A DNA stretch of 64,000 nucleotides from Sphingomonadales bacterium (GTDB lineage: Bacteria > Pseudomonadota > Alphaproteobacteria > Sphingomonadales > Sphingomonadaceae): assembly GCA_009995225.1 (NCBI GenBank), contig JAACPW010000007.1, positions 100,239 through 164,238 of the forward strand, written 5' to 3'. The translations under genes and the position numbers were made by a program. Shown piece after piece: positions 26,657 through 39,065 of this stretch. The notes under the pieces are model-generated. The model searched no databases. It saw only the letters and a list, made by a program, of their open reading frames with translations, and was not told the DNA's origin. Position 1 is the stretch's first letter. Every line of letters begins with the position of its first letter.

Positions 26657-26752
26657 CAGCCGCCTCCGCGGCTGCATCCTCGCTCTGCGTCCTTCGCTTT
26701 GCTACGGACCCGCTGCGGGCGGGCGGTCGCCCTTGCGGTTGCTGCGCAACCG
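26657..26752 (+). repeat. Two-hairpin intergenic repeat, copy A
   Basis: First hairpin CAGCCGC-CTCC-GCGGCTG (26657-26674), a conserved core that includes CTGCGGGCGGGC and GTCGCCCTTGCG, then a second hairpin CGGTTGC-TGC-GCAACCG (26736-26752). Related copies are at 48214-48315, 61089-61173 and, inverted, 61221-61314. The hairpin arms differ between copies but remain complementary. This copy follows tRNA-Lys. No coding potential is supported. Confidence 0.75.
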
Positions 26753-26788
26753 GCCAGCGCTACCTTTGCTTTATCGCGTTGGCGTGTG

Positions 26789-27466
26789 TCACCCCGGCTC
26801 TTTCGGCCGATCCAGCCACCGCGCTGCCTTCACCCCGCCGGTGATGAGGAAGGGGACAAGCACGAAGCTCAGCACCACCTTGGCCGTGACCTGCCCGATC
26901 ACCAGATTGCCGATATCGCGCTCGCCATAAAATGCCAACGTGATAAAGATGACCGAATCCACTGACTGGCTCAAAGCCGAGGCGACCGCGCCGCGGGTCA
27001 TCAGCCCCAGGGTGGTCGCCTCACCGCTCCCCTTCAGCCTGTCAAAAATCCAGACGTTGAGCAGCAGCGACACGAAATAGGCCGCGGGCCCTGCCGCCAT
27101 GATCCGCGGCGTTGTCGCATGGATCATTTGAAACGCGTCCAACCCTTCGGGCCACATGTTGGGATCGGCCGGCAAGGACAACACCACAAAAATCAGCGCG
27201 ATCGATACAGCGAGGGGCAAGAAGCCCCAGAACACCAATCGCTTGGCAATATGGGAGCCGTGGATTTGGGCAACCGAACTCGACAACACCACCAACACCA
27301 GAAACGCGAAAATGCCCGCCTCGACGCCCAATTGTGTCGGCCACAGCTGCACCTGTTTGACCGCGAGAAATCCGGCAAGCACTGTCATGCCGCCATAAAG
27401 CAGGCAGAAGACAAACAAGGACATCGGAAATGACGCGGGCGCGGCGGCAGGTTCGGTCTGGTGCAT
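26789..27466 (-). CDS. yhhQ: Queuosine-precursor transporter of the YhhQ/VUT family
   Basis: A 225-residue inner-membrane protein with about six hydrophobic helices. The conserved features are SVDSVIFITLAFYGE and KVVLSFVLVPFLI in the C-terminal half and LNVWIFDRLK in the middle, the usual DUF165/VUT pattern. Experimentally studied members import preQ0/preQ1 for queuosine-modified tRNA. The segment DPNMWPEGLDAFQMIHATTP fits the periplasmic loop of this family. It converges on tRNA-Lys and the repeat. Confidence 0.9.
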   Translation of the reverse strand: MHQTEPAAAPASFPMSLFVFCLLYGGMTVLAGFLAVKQVQLWPTQLGVEAGIFAFLVLVVLSSSVAQIHGSHIAKRLVFWGFLPLAVSIALIFVVLSLPADPNMWPEGLDAFQMIHATTPRIMAAGPAAYFVSLLLNVWIFDRLKGSGEATTLGLMTRGAVASALSQSVDSVIFITLAFYGERDIGNLVIGQVTAKVVLSFVLVPFLITGGVKAARWLDRPKEPG

Positions 27467-27680
27467 CGCCGACAGCTACCCAGCGCCGCTGCAAAAGAAA
27501 AGCGGCGTGGATACGGCTGTCACCAATGGTTTGCTGGCCATTAGCCGCAAGGTGCTTCGCATCGCGGCTTGCAACGCCCCGCGCAAACTGCCACGCCGAT
27601 TACACGTCGCGTGCAAGCCAAGTGTTTTTGCGCGCCCAGGGGTCCAACGCTTCCGACATGAAGAAGGGCAATTTGCTGCC

Positions 27681-29162
27681 GTGAACGAGAGTATCACGTC
27701 CATCCTGCTGAGCCTTGCAGGTGTGCTCGCCATTCTTGGGATTGCCTTTGCGCTGTCGACCGCGCGGCGCAGGATCAACCTGCGTGTGGTGGGATCGGCC
27801 TTTGCGCTTCAGGCGATTACAGCGTTGATCGTGCTGCGCACCGATGCGGGTGTCGCGGTGATCGGTGGGCTTTCGCAAGGCGTGATCGCACTGCTCGATT
27901 TCTCCAAGGTCGGGATCGCATCCGTGTTCGGGCCGATGGAGACCAATCCGTTTGCCAACACCTTCGTCATCGCCGCGTTGCCCGTCATCGTGTTTTTCGC
28001 TGCGATCGTCTCGATCCTCTACCACCTCGGGATCATGCAGCGGCTGGTGCGCTGGGTCGGCGGCGCGATCGGCTGGATTACCGGGATCAGCCGGGTCGAG
28101 GCGCTGGGCGCTGCGGCCAACATTTTCGTCGGCCAGTCGGAAAGCCCGCTGGTGGTCCGGCCCTATCTCGCTGCGCTCAGCCCGTCGGGCCTGTTCACGC
28201 TGATGACGGTGGGCATGGCCGGTGTGGCGGGCACCATCCTGGCGGCCTATGCAAGCTTCATCGGCGCAGAGGCCGTGCCCTTCCTGTTGGCGGCCGCCTT
28301 CATGTCGGCACCGGGCGGCATCCTGATGGCCAAGATCATGATGCCCGACGATGCGCCGATCACCCCCGACCCAAACCACGGTATCGCCGCTGCCGCAGTG
28401 GCGCGCGCGCGCGGACGCGGCAACGGCGTTGCCGAGGCCACCCGCGTGGTGATGTATGACGAAAACGGGCAGGAGGTGGAACTGCCCCAGTCGCGCATCA
28501 GTGCCGTGGGGCCGGCAGCGATCCTTGAAGGCGGTCTCAAGACGGATGAGGTCAGCGCGGCGGAAACCTTTGAAGAAGGACAGCGCCCCGCCAACATCAT
28601 CGAGGCGGCCGCGCAGGGCACACAGACCGGCGTAAAGCTGGCGGTGGCGGTGGGCGCGATGGTGATGGTGTTCGTTGCGCTGGTGGCGCTGGCGAACGGG
28701 ATGCTCGCCGGAATCGGCGGCGGGCTTGTGAACCTTGCCGACGGGATTGGCGCGCCCTTCAGCCCCGAAACCGCGGCGTGGTTCGAGGCGATGAGCTTCC
28801 AGACACTGCTCGGCTACCTGTTCGCGCCCGTGATGTTCCTGATCGGCATATCCGACTGGGACCAGGCGCAGATCGCAGGCGGATTGTTCGGCACCAAGAT
28901 TGTGCTGAACGAATTTGTCGCTTTCATCGATCTGGGCGCGATGCAAGGGAGCGAACTCACCGCGCGCAGCCGGGCGATTGTGACCTTTGCGCTGTGCGGT
29001 TTTGCCAATTTCTCCTCGATCGCGATCCAGATGGCGGTGACTGGCGGGCTTGCGCCCAATCAACGCCCGGTGATTGCGCGGCTGGGGCTGCGGGCGCTGG
29101 CGGCGGGCAGCCTTGCCAACCTCATGAGCGCCGCCTTGGCAAGCCTGTTCCTACCGCTCTGA
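27681..29162 (+). CDS. NupC/CNT-family concentrative nucleoside transporter
   Basis: A membrane transporter of about 493 residues from the GTG at 27681 (VNESITSILLSLAG). CNT landmarks are AANIFVGQSESPLVVRPYL (nucleoside and Na+/H+ site), ASFIGAEAVPFLLAAAFMSAPGG, and GTKIVLNEFVAFIDLG with SRAIVTFALCGFANFSSIAI near the end. A long hydrophilic loop (about residues 220-300) is characteristic of alphaproteobacterial homologues. An ATG at 27507 would add 58 residues with no transporter character. Specific nucleosides cannot be predicted. Confidence 0.9.
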   Translation: MNESITSILLSLAGVLAILGIAFALSTARRRINLRVVGSAFALQAITALIVLRTDAGVAVIGGLSQGVIALLDFSKVGIASVFGPMETNPFANTFVIAALPVIVFFAAIVSILYHLGIMQRLVRWVGGAIGWITGISRVEALGAAANIFVGQSESPLVVRPYLAALSPSGLFTLMTVGMAGVAGTILAAYASFIGAEAVPFLLAAAFMSAPGGILMAKIMMPDDAPITPDPNHGIAAAAVARARGRGNGVAEATRVVMYDENGQEVELPQSRISAVGPAAILEGGLKTDEVSAAETFEEGQRPANIIEAAAQGTQTGVKLAVAVGAMVMVFVALVALANGMLAGIGGGLVNLADGIGAPFSPETAAWFEAMSFQTLLGYLFAPVMFLIGISDWDQAQIAGGLFGTKIVLNEFVAFIDLGAMQGSELTARSRAIVTFALCGFANFSSIAIQMAVTGGLAPNQRPVIARLGLRALAAGSLANLMSAALASLFLPL

Positions 29163-29230
29163 GCGCCGCGTTAGACGCCCGTGCGTGAAGGGCTTGGCAG
29201 GCGCACAGCGCCGCGTGTAAGGCCGCAGGC

Positions 29231-30160
29231 ATGACCAACATTGCTTCTGTCTCGCTGGCCCAGCCGCTCGAAACCATCGCCGATGAACTGGGCCGCAGCT
29301 TTCGCGAAAATGGCTTCGCCGTGGTCCGCGATCACGGCATTCCGCAAGCCTTGATCGACGAGGCTGAGGCGGTGTCCAGAGCGTTCTTCGCGCTGCCCGA
29401 TGCGGTCAAGCGCGCCTACAAGATCGAAGGCGGCGGCGGCGCGCGGGGATACACCCCGTTCGGCACCGAAAAGGCCAAGGACGCGCAAGTCTTCGATCTC
29501 AAGGAGTTCTGGCACGTAGGTCGCGATCTGCCCGCCGGCCACCCGCTTGAACAATTCATGGCCCCCAACGTGTGGCCCGCCGAGGTCGACGGGTTCCGCG
29601 AAACGATGAGCGCACTGTTCGCCGCGTTCGAGACCGCCGGCGGGCGCGTGCTCGAAGCGATCGCGCTACACCTCGGCCGCCCGCGCGATTTCTTCGCGGG
29701 CAGCGTGGAAAACGGCAATTCCGTGATGCGGCTGCTCCATTACCCGCCGCTGGGCGAGGGCGCACCCGAAGGCGCGATTCGTGCAGCCGGGCATGAAGAC
29801 ATCAACACCATCACCCTGCTGCTGGGGGCCGAGGAAGCGGGGCTGGAACTGCTGACACGCTCGGGGGAGTGGCTGCCGATTCCGGCGGCTGAGGGCGCGC
29901 TGGTGATCAATGTGGGCGACATGCTGCAACGCCAGACCAACGGGCGGCTGCGCTCGACCACGCACCGGGTGGTGAATCCGCGCGGGGACGCGGCCCGGCG
30001 CGCGCGCTTCTCGATGCCGTTCTTCCTGCATTTCCGGCCGGATTTCATGATCGAGCCTTTGCCCGAATGCATAGATGCAGATGCCGCGACTCCGCCGCCT
30101 GCACCGATCACCGCGCATGATTACCTGATGCAGCGTCTGCGCGAGATAAACCTGGCCTGA
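29231..30160 (+). CDS. Isopenicillin N synthase-like 2-oxoglutarate/Fe(II) oxygenase
   Basis: A 309-residue non-heme iron oxygenase. The N-terminal DIOX_N part contains NGFAVVRDHGIPQALIDEA and RGYTPFGTEKAKD. The catalytic facial triad is H and D in AAGHEDINTITLLL and H in RSTTHRVVNP. The 2-oxoglutarate-binding arginine and serine are in RARFSMPFF. Related bacterial enzymes hydroxylate or cleave small acids; the substrate is unknown. It is a single gene 68 bases behind the nucleoside transporter. Confidence 0.92.
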   Translation: MTNIASVSLAQPLETIADELGRSFRENGFAVVRDHGIPQALIDEAEAVSRAFFALPDAVKRAYKIEGGGGARGYTPFGTEKAKDAQVFDLKEFWHVGRDLPAGHPLEQFMAPNVWPAEVDGFRETMSALFAAFETAGGRVLEAIALHLGRPRDFFAGSVENGNSVMRLLHYPPLGEGAPEGAIRAAGHEDINTITLLLGAEEAGLELLTRSGEWLPIPAAEGALVINVGDMLQRQTNGRLRSTTHRVVNPRGDAARRARFSMPFFLHFRPDFMIEPLPECIDADAATPPPAPITAHDYLMQRLREINLA

Positions 30161-30270
30161 CAGGCGCCTTTTTCGCCGACTGCGACGTTTCGGGAAATTC
30201 CGCACAAGCGTTGCTGCGATGCAACACTGATGCGTGGAACTCCCGTAAAACCGGCGTTTTTCCGACGCTC

Positions 30271-30308
30271 AAAAAAGCCCGTCCCGCGTAATCGCTGCGC
30301 GGGGACGG
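30271..30308 (-). terminator. Terminator-like hairpin oriented against the downstream receptor gene
   Basis: CCGTCCCGCG (30279-30288) pairs with CGCGGGGACGG (30298-30308) with one bulged base. The A6 run at 30271-30276 becomes a U-run only on the minus strand, where no annotated gene is transcribed. It lies in the 260-bp gap before the giant TonB receptor. No further signal was seen in this gap. Confidence 0.55.
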
Positions 30309-30420
30309 AACATTTCATCAAACCGTCACAGAACAGTCGCTTTGCCGCAAGCGTTCGGGCCTAGGGCAGGCTTCGATACCGTATTCGACTTCTCTCCAAC
30401 GTGACCAGGGGCCTCTATCC

Positions 30421-33400
30421 ATGAAGCTTAAGTATCTCCTCGCAGCAAGCATCGTAAGCCTTGCCGCGACCACCACCATCGCCACCCCGGCGTTTGCGCA
30501 GCAGATCACCACAGGCGTAGAAGGTGAAGTGACCGACGTGAACGGTGCGCCCCTGAACGGCGCGACGGTCACGATCACCAACACCCGCACCAATGCGGTC
30601 AGCACGGCGACCACAGGCGCTGAAGGCACCTTCCGCGTCCAGTCGCTCCCGCCGGGTGGCCCGTACCTGCTCACGGTTGAGGCAGACGGCTATGAAGGTC
30701 AGACCGTTGAAGACGTGTTCACCAGCATCGGCGGCCGCGTTGCATTCACCTTTGAACTTACCGAGGGCGTTTCCAACACGATCGTGGTCAGCGGCGCGCG
30801 CGCCGGCGTGACACAGCTTGCGGTCGGTCCGGGCGCGGCCTTCGGCCAGCGCGAACTGGAAAGCTTCCCGTCGATCACGCGCGACATCCGCGACATTATC
30901 CGTCTCGATCCGCGCGTCACCATTGAAACGTCGGGCGACGGCGTCGACCGTATTTCGTGCATCGGCGGCAACGACCGGTCGAACACCTTCACCGTCGATG
31001 GTATTGTGCAGGCCGACGTCTTCGGACTGAACGGCACCCCGTTCGCGGCGCGCAACGCCCTGCCGCTTCCGTTCGACGTCATCGATCAGACCTCGGTCGA
31101 ATTCGCGCCGTTCGATGTTGAATATTCGGACTTCACCGGTTGCCTCGTCAACGTTGTCACCAAGGCCGGCGGCAACGATTTCCATGGCTCGGCTTTCATC
31201 ACCTATTTCGACGGTGGCATGGTCGGCGATCTTGATAGCGGCAGCCAGGAAAAGCGCTGGGGCGCCACGCTGTCCGGCCCGATCATCAAGGATCGCCTGT
31301 TCTTCTCGTTCGGTTACGAAGAAACCGATCTTGCCGACGCCAACAACTTCGGCCCGGCCGGTGGCGGCTTTGTCAACGAAGCCAACTTCGTCACGCAGGC
31401 CCAGTTTGATGAATTCGCGCGCATCGCGAGCGATGTCTACGGCCAAGATACGGGCGGTTATCCAACCACCTTGCCCGAATCCTCGGTGCGCTACTTCGGT
31501 CGTCTCGATGCCGTGATCAATGACAACCACCGCATCGAAGGCACCTATCAGCGCCTTGAGGAAACCAATGTCGAGCTCGACTTTGGCGGCCAGAACCTTG
31601 GCGGTCTGAACTCGTTTGAAGACGAAGGCACGATCTCCGACTATTATTCAGTGCGTCTGTATTCCGATTGGAGCGACTCGGTCTCGACCGAGCTGCGTCT
31701 CAGCCGCGCCGAAGTGGGCGACGTGCAGGGCCCGTTCGGTGGCGGTGAAGCCCAGTCGGACAATCCGATCGTCCGCCTTGCGGTTGGCGTTCCGCTCGTT
31801 CCGGGCGAAACGACCCAGAACGGCCTGCTGTCCACCGGTCCGGGCATCTTCCGGTCCGCCAACCAGCTTGACACCAAGATCGATCAGGCCCGCTTCCAGA
31901 TGAACGTCGATGCGGGCGCTGGCCACTTCTTCAAGATCGGTGCTGAACTCAACGATCTGGAAGTGTTCAACCTGTTCGCGGTCAACGCCACGGGTACACT
32001 GTTCTTCCGCAGCCTTGCCGATTTCCAGAATGGTATCGTGGCCAGCGGTGACTTCTCCAGCGTGTTCGGCGACCTTGCCGACGACCTTATCCTCGGTGAC
32101 GGAGGTGAGTTCCTGGGTGGTGGCACAATTAACGCAACACCAAGCGGTGACATCAATCAAGCTGCGGCGCTGTTCAGCCGTCAAATCTATTCGGTCTATG
32201 CGCAGGACGAATGGCAGGCGACCGATCAGCTGTCGATCAATGCAGGTATCCGCGTTCAGCTGTATGATGGAGAAGCACCGACTGCCAACCCGGCTTTCCT
32301 GTCGCGGTTCGGTTTCACCAACCGCGTGCCTTTCAGCGCGATCGATACCGTGGTTCTGCCGCGTTTTTCGGCCACCTACGAATTCGACAATGACGGCTTC
32401 TTCTCGGACTCGCGCCTGACCGGCGGCGTCGGCATCTTCACCGGCGGTGACCCGGTGGTGTATTTCTCCAACGCCTTCTCGAACAACGGTTTCTCGACCG
32501 GTGAAGGCAACACCTTCAGAGCGCAGTGCGACGGTTTCACCAACCCCGACGGTTCGTTCAACGTGCTTGATGCCAGCGGCAACTTCACCGGCTTCCCGGC
32601 TTGTGCGGCGGCGGCGGGCTCGGCCCAGGCAGCAGCTGGTTTGGCAGATACCCAGTCGACCGATCCGCAGTTCGATGTGCCAACGGTGGTGCGTGCCAAC
32701 CTCGGTTTCGCGACCCGCTTCGGCACGGAAACCGGCTTCCTCAGCAACTGGCAGCTGAACCTCGATTATATCTACTCGCGGTTCAACGACACGCTGAACT
32801 TCGTCGATCTGGTGCAGACGCCGAACATCACCCGCGGCCTGAACGGCTTCACGGTTGATGGTCGTCCCATCTACGCCGCGATCGACGTTAACTTCCCGGG
32901 TTGCGACGCGGTTTTGCAGGGCACGGGTGGCACCCCGCCGACCTATACCGGCGTAACAGCGGCGTGTTTCCGCAACACCAGCAACAACCGTCTCGCCGGC
33001 CAGGATGATTTCATCCAGCTGACCAACGGCCCGAGCTACGAAAGCCATGCCGCATCGGTTCTGCTTTCAAAGCAGTTCGATGGGGGCCTGCTGACCTCCG
33101 GTGGTTCGTTCAACATCAACCTCGGCTACACGTTCGTCGACTCGCAGAACAACCGCAACAACGGTTCGTCGACTGCAACCTCGTCGTACGACATCACTGC
33201 AGCCTTCGACCGTCAGAACCCCGCGGTTTCCACGTCGAACTTCGAAACCCGTCACAACTTCATCGCCAGCTTCAACCTGCGTGAAGAGTTTATCGACGAT
33301 TACGACACCAGCCTCGGCGTGTTCTTCCGCGCCCGTTCGGGTCAGCCTTACAGCCTGACCTTCGATGGTGGCGGCCTGTTCAACGACTCCGCGTCAGGTT

Positions 33401-33855
33401 CGGATAACGCACTGCTCTATGTCCCGAGCGGCGCGAATGATCCGAACGTCTCGCCTTCGTCGAATGCTGCTGCGGTGGCTTCGCTGATCGATTATGTAGC
33501 GGCCAGCGGGTGCAAGTTCACCCCCGGTGCTTCGATCGAGCGGAACACCTGCAACCAGGACTGGTTCTTCGATATGGACCTGCGCTTTGCTCAGGAACTG
33601 CCGTTCATCGCCAAGGTCGCTGGTTTGACCAATGACAAGGTGACGCTGTTCGCTGACTTCCAGAACTTCCTGAACTTGCTCGATAACAACTGGAACGTGC
33701 TGCGCTCGCGTCCGGAATTTGTCGATGTGGTTGACGGCGGTGTGGATGCCCAGGGCCGCTACATCATCACCGGCTTCGCGCCGGACGATCAGAACCAGAT
33801 TTCGGGAGCGCCATCGGCATGGCGGATCCAGGTCGGTGCGCGGTACGAATTCTAA
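30421..33855 (+). CDS. Oar-like TonB-dependent receptor with carboxypeptidase-regulatory N-domain
   Basis: A 1144-residue outer-membrane protein. A signal peptide (cleaved near AFAQ) precedes a CarboxypepD_reg-like beta-sandwich (about 28-115: EGEVTDVNGAPLNGATVTI). A possible TonB box NTIVVSGARAG is followed by a plug domain with SFPSITRDIRDIIRLDPRV and TVDGI. The rest is a large beta-barrel ending in the aromatic RIQVGARYEF outer-membrane sorting signal. Cysteines occur in pairs in the loops (SCIGGND, GCLVNVV). Oar-like receptors of sphingomonads import large or unknown ligands. A strong terminator follows. Confidence 0.92.
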   Translation: MKLKYLLAASIVSLAATTTIATPAFAQQITTGVEGEVTDVNGAPLNGATVTITNTRTNAVSTATTGAEGTFRVQSLPPGGPYLLTVEADGYEGQTVEDVFTSIGGRVAFTFELTEGVSNTIVVSGARAGVTQLAVGPGAAFGQRELESFPSITRDIRDIIRLDPRVTIETSGDGVDRISCIGGNDRSNTFTVDGIVQADVFGLNGTPFAARNALPLPFDVIDQTSVEFAPFDVEYSDFTGCLVNVVTKAGGNDFHGSAFITYFDGGMVGDLDSGSQEKRWGATLSGPIIKDRLFFSFGYEETDLADANNFGPAGGGFVNEANFVTQAQFDEFARIASDVYGQDTGGYPTTLPESSVRYFGRLDAVINDNHRIEGTYQRLEETNVELDFGGQNLGGLNSFEDEGTISDYYSVRLYSDWSDSVSTELRLSRAEVGDVQGPFGGGEAQSDNPIVRLAVGVPLVPGETTQNGLLSTGPGIFRSANQLDTKIDQARFQMNVDAGAGHFFKIGAELNDLEVFNLFAVNATGTLFFRSLADFQNGIVASGDFSSVFGDLADDLILGDGGEFLGGGTINATPSGDINQAAALFSRQIYSVYAQDEWQATDQLSINAGIRVQLYDGEAPTANPAFLSRFGFTNRVPFSAIDTVVLPRFSATYEFDNDGFFSDSRLTGGVGIFTGGDPVVYFSNAFSNNGFSTGEGNTFRAQCDGFTNPDGSFNVLDASGNFTGFPACAAAAGSAQAAAGLADTQSTDPQFDVPTVVRANLGFATRFGTETGFLSNWQLNLDYIYSRFNDTLNFVDLVQTPNITRGLNGFTVDGRPIYAAIDVNFPGCDAVLQGTGGTPPTYTGVTAACFRNTSNNRLAGQDDFIQLTNGPSYESHAASVLLSKQFDGGLLTSGGSFNINLGYTFVDSQNNRNNGSSTATSSYDITAAFDRQNPAVSTSNFETRHNFIASFNLREEFIDDYDTSLGVFFRARSGQPYSLTFDGGGLFNDSASGSDNALLYVPSGANDPNVSPSSNAAAVASLIDYVAASGCKFTPGASIERNTCNQDWFFDMDLRFAQELPFIAKVAGLTNDKVTLFADFQNFLNLLDNNWNVLRSRPEFVDVVDGGVDAQGRYIITGFAPDDQNQISGAPSAWRIQVGARYEF

Positions 33856-33886
33856 TTCGCTGCACTGAACCGAATGTACAAACACG

Positions 33887-33917
33887 AAAGGGCGGCCCGG
33901 CAACGGGTCGCCCTTTT
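33887..33917. terminator. Intrinsic terminator between the Oar-like receptor and the hybrid kinase
   Basis: AAAGGGCGGCCCG pairs with CGGGTCGCCCTTT around a four-base loop, with T-runs at both ends depending on strand, so it can stop both converging transcripts. Only one G-T wobble interrupts the stem. Confidence 0.9.
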
Positions 33918-33939
33918 GCTTTGCGGTGCAGCCCAAGGT

Positions 33940-37005
<3,066 letters not shown>

Positions 37006-37190
37006 GCTTTCCAAGACGAGGTCTGCGTCAGCCTCAGGCGGTATGGTGCCGCCATGCCGATCATGGTCCAATGCGCGGTCGATCAGTGCGGTCCATCGCC
37101 AATAGCTAGATCGCTGGTATAAGCGACACGCGCGGCCTGCGGGGATAACCGCATCCGCAATGGACCCAAAGCAAGAGCAGGCCTGAGCCC

Positions 37191-37916
37191 ATGTCGACCA
37201 ACCGCAGCTTCCAGACACGGCCGCGCAAGTTCAGTTGGCCCTTGATTGCCGGGATCGTGCTGTTCCATGTGGCCGCGCTTTACGGGCTCGCCTGGGCGCT
37301 CGCGCCTGCATTTACGGCTTCGGTTGAACGCGAACTGGTGTCGGCCTTCACCGTCACTGTGACCGTGCCGCCCGATCCGCCGCCGCCGGAAAATCAATCC
37401 GAACCCGATGAAGGAGCGCAGGGGGCTCCGGGTCGCGAATCAGTGGCACAGCCCGTAACAAGCCCGCCGCCGCGGGTGCCGATCAAGCAGGACAGGGCGC
37501 TCCCCCGCGCAGCCTCGACCGGAACGGCCAGCGATTCGGGTGCATCTGCCAGTGGCGACGGGACCGGGGCAGCCGGAACCGGGGCGGGCACAGGCAGCGG
37601 AAATCGCGGCAATGGTCAGGGCGGCGTGATGGTCGCCAGGCCGGTTCACATCCGCGGCAGTATCGACAACGCGCGCGATTATCCCATTCCTGCGGGCGGG
37701 CGGTCGGCGCGGCGCGGCACACAGGTCATCGTGAAGGTCACGGTCGGCACGGACGGGCGCGCGCGCGATTGCACGATCTTTCGCCCAAGCCCCGATCCCG
37801 AGGCTGACCGGATCACCTGCCAACTGGTCGAAACCCGGCTCGGCTTCCGCCCGGCGATCGATGCCAACGGCAATCCGGTGCCCGCACCATTCTACTGGCG
37901 CCAGCAGTGGTTCTGA
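37191..37916 (+). CDS. TonB-like energy transducer
   Basis: A 241-residue protein with TonB architecture: one N-terminal transmembrane helix (about 17-38), a proline-rich linker (PPDPPPPENQ, SPPPRVPIKQ), a glycine/serine/threonine-rich stretch, and a C-terminal TonB domain with QVIVKVTVGTDGRARDC and ITCQLVETRLGFRPA. The two cysteines in the TonB domain (RDC..., ITCQL) may form a disulfide. It would couple the proton-motive force to one of the receptors. The ExbB/ExbD partners are not nearby. Confidence 0.85.
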   Translation: MSTNRSFQTRPRKFSWPLIAGIVLFHVAALYGLAWALAPAFTASVERELVSAFTVTVTVPPDPPPPENQSEPDEGAQGAPGRESVAQPVTSPPPRVPIKQDRALPRAASTGTASDSGASASGDGTGAAGTGAGTGSGNRGNGQGGVMVARPVHIRGSIDNARDYPIPAGGRSARRGTQVIVKVTVGTDGRARDCTIFRPSPDPEADRITCQLVETRLGFRPAIDANGNPVPAPFYWRQQWF

Positions 37917-37937
37917 TGGGGTCGAGAGTTTGCCCCA

Positions 37938-38237
37938 TCAGGGCGCGAGCAGCCGCCCGCCTTCCTTCTTGACCGCCGCTTCCAGCGGGCCTTTCATGAC
38001 GCTGAGCAGGAGCGGCAAGTCCATTTCGATCACGACATCATTATCGCGAATTTCGACGCCGCCGGGGATCGTCTGACCGACGACATTCGCGGTGATCGTC
38101 ATACGGTCTTCGCTTGGCCAACCGGTCGTGACCGAGGCAAGGCCGGCTGGAAAGAAGCTGCCGATCTCGTCGGCATGCGCGCGCATCCGGCGGCGCACTT
38201 CGTCCTTGGTGAGATCGTGGGGAAGGGTGACGCGCAT
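37938..38237 (-). CDS. PHA-granule-region (PHA_gran_rgn) small protein
   Basis: A 99-residue protein opening with MRVTLPHDLTKDEVRRRMRA, the amphipathic element of the polyhydroxyalkanoic-acid-system family, and continuing with a beta-rich part (NVVGQTIPGGVEIRDNDVVI) and the helix LPLLLSVMKGPLEAAVKKE. Family members are found near PHA granule genes, but their role is poorly known. No phaC or phasin gene is here. It is three bases behind xpaC and is the last gene of the telA operon. Confidence 0.8.
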   Translation of the reverse strand: MRVTLPHDLTKDEVRRRMRAHADEIGSFFPAGLASVTTGWPSEDRMTITANVVGQTIPGGVEIRDNDVVIEMDLPLLLSVMKGPLEAAVKKEGGRLLAP

Positions 38238-38240
38238 GGA

Positions 38241-39065
38241 TCAGCGTTCCTGCTTGATGGATTGAGCCGCAAAATCGGGTAGCGGCACGCCGGTATCGGG
38301 CACGCCTGTATCGCGCATGTCGCCAAGCGCATCGGCCCCGCCATAGCGGTATTCGAGATAGCGGCTCTTGATCGCCAGATCATCGAGCGCGCCTTCGGCC
38401 AGCCGCCGCGTGACCCGGTCAACCTCGCTCGACAGCTTGCCGAGGCTTTCGGTCAGCCGTTCATCGGCGGTCTTGCCGGTGTGTTCTTCGCTGCGCAGGT
38501 GCGCGGGGATCTTGCGGTAATTGTCGATCGTTTCGGGGATATATTCGCCCACCAACTCGCGCACTTCCGCCATCGCGGGGTGCGCGCCTTCCAATCCCTG
38601 CAATTGCAGGCCGAGCGCATCCAGCTGCACACCCAGTTGATCGACGATTGCCTGCGCCGGAGGCGGCAGGGCCGGGCGCTGGGCTTCGAGCCACAATTCG
38701 GTGCGCGCGACCATTTGCTGCGGGTTGCCCAGCTTCAGCTCGGCGCGCTTGGGCGTCTTCACCTTTCCGGTTGCGGCGAACATGGCAAAAATCAATGCCG
38801 TCAGCGTCACGACGGCCATCACGCCCCAAAAGCCGATCCCGCCGATGATCGCGCCCGTGATCCCGGCCGCCACCCACAACGCAAACACCGCAAGCACGAT
38901 GTTGCGCACCTTCTTCAGCAGGCTCTTCATTTTGAGCTGCGCCGAAGCCTTGCCGATGCTCTGGCCGCGCGGCGCGGGGCGGTGTGTCCCGCCTTCGCGT
39001 TGCACGGCAAGGCTGGTCTTCGCCTCGCGCAGAATGCGGTCGGATTCGCGGGTCGTGTCAGCCAT
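38241..39065 (-). CDS. XpaC-like membrane protein
   Basis: A 274-residue protein with two adjacent transmembrane helices (about 53-95: IVLAVFALWVAAGITGAIIG and VMAVVTLTALIFAMFAATG) followed by a long helical cytoplasmic region rich in charged residues. It resembles XpaC (5-bromo-4-chloroindolyl phosphate hydrolysis family), which is encoded next to telA in Bacillus as well. Its ATG overlaps the telA stop by one base. A scaffold or membrane anchor for TelA is plausible; enzymatic activity is not supported by visible motifs. Confidence 0.8.
   Translation of the reverse strand: MADTTRESDRILREAKTSLAVQREGGTHRPAPRGQSIGKASAQLKMKSLLKKVRNIVLAVFALWVAAGITGAIIGGIGFWGVMAVVTLTALIFAMFAATGKVKTPKRAELKLGNPQQMVARTELWLEAQRPALPPPAQAIVDQLGVQLDALGLQLQGLEGAHPAMAEVRELVGEYIPETIDNYRKIPAHLRSEEHTGKTADERLTESLGKLSSEVDRVTRRLAEGALDDLAIKSRYLEYRYGGADALGDMRDTGVPDTGVPLPDFAAQSIKQER

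Noticed and set aside
27507..27680. An N-terminal extension of the nucleoside transporter
   Set aside because: The extra 58 residues are basic and unlike CNT proteins, and a GTG start with family-like sequence follows.
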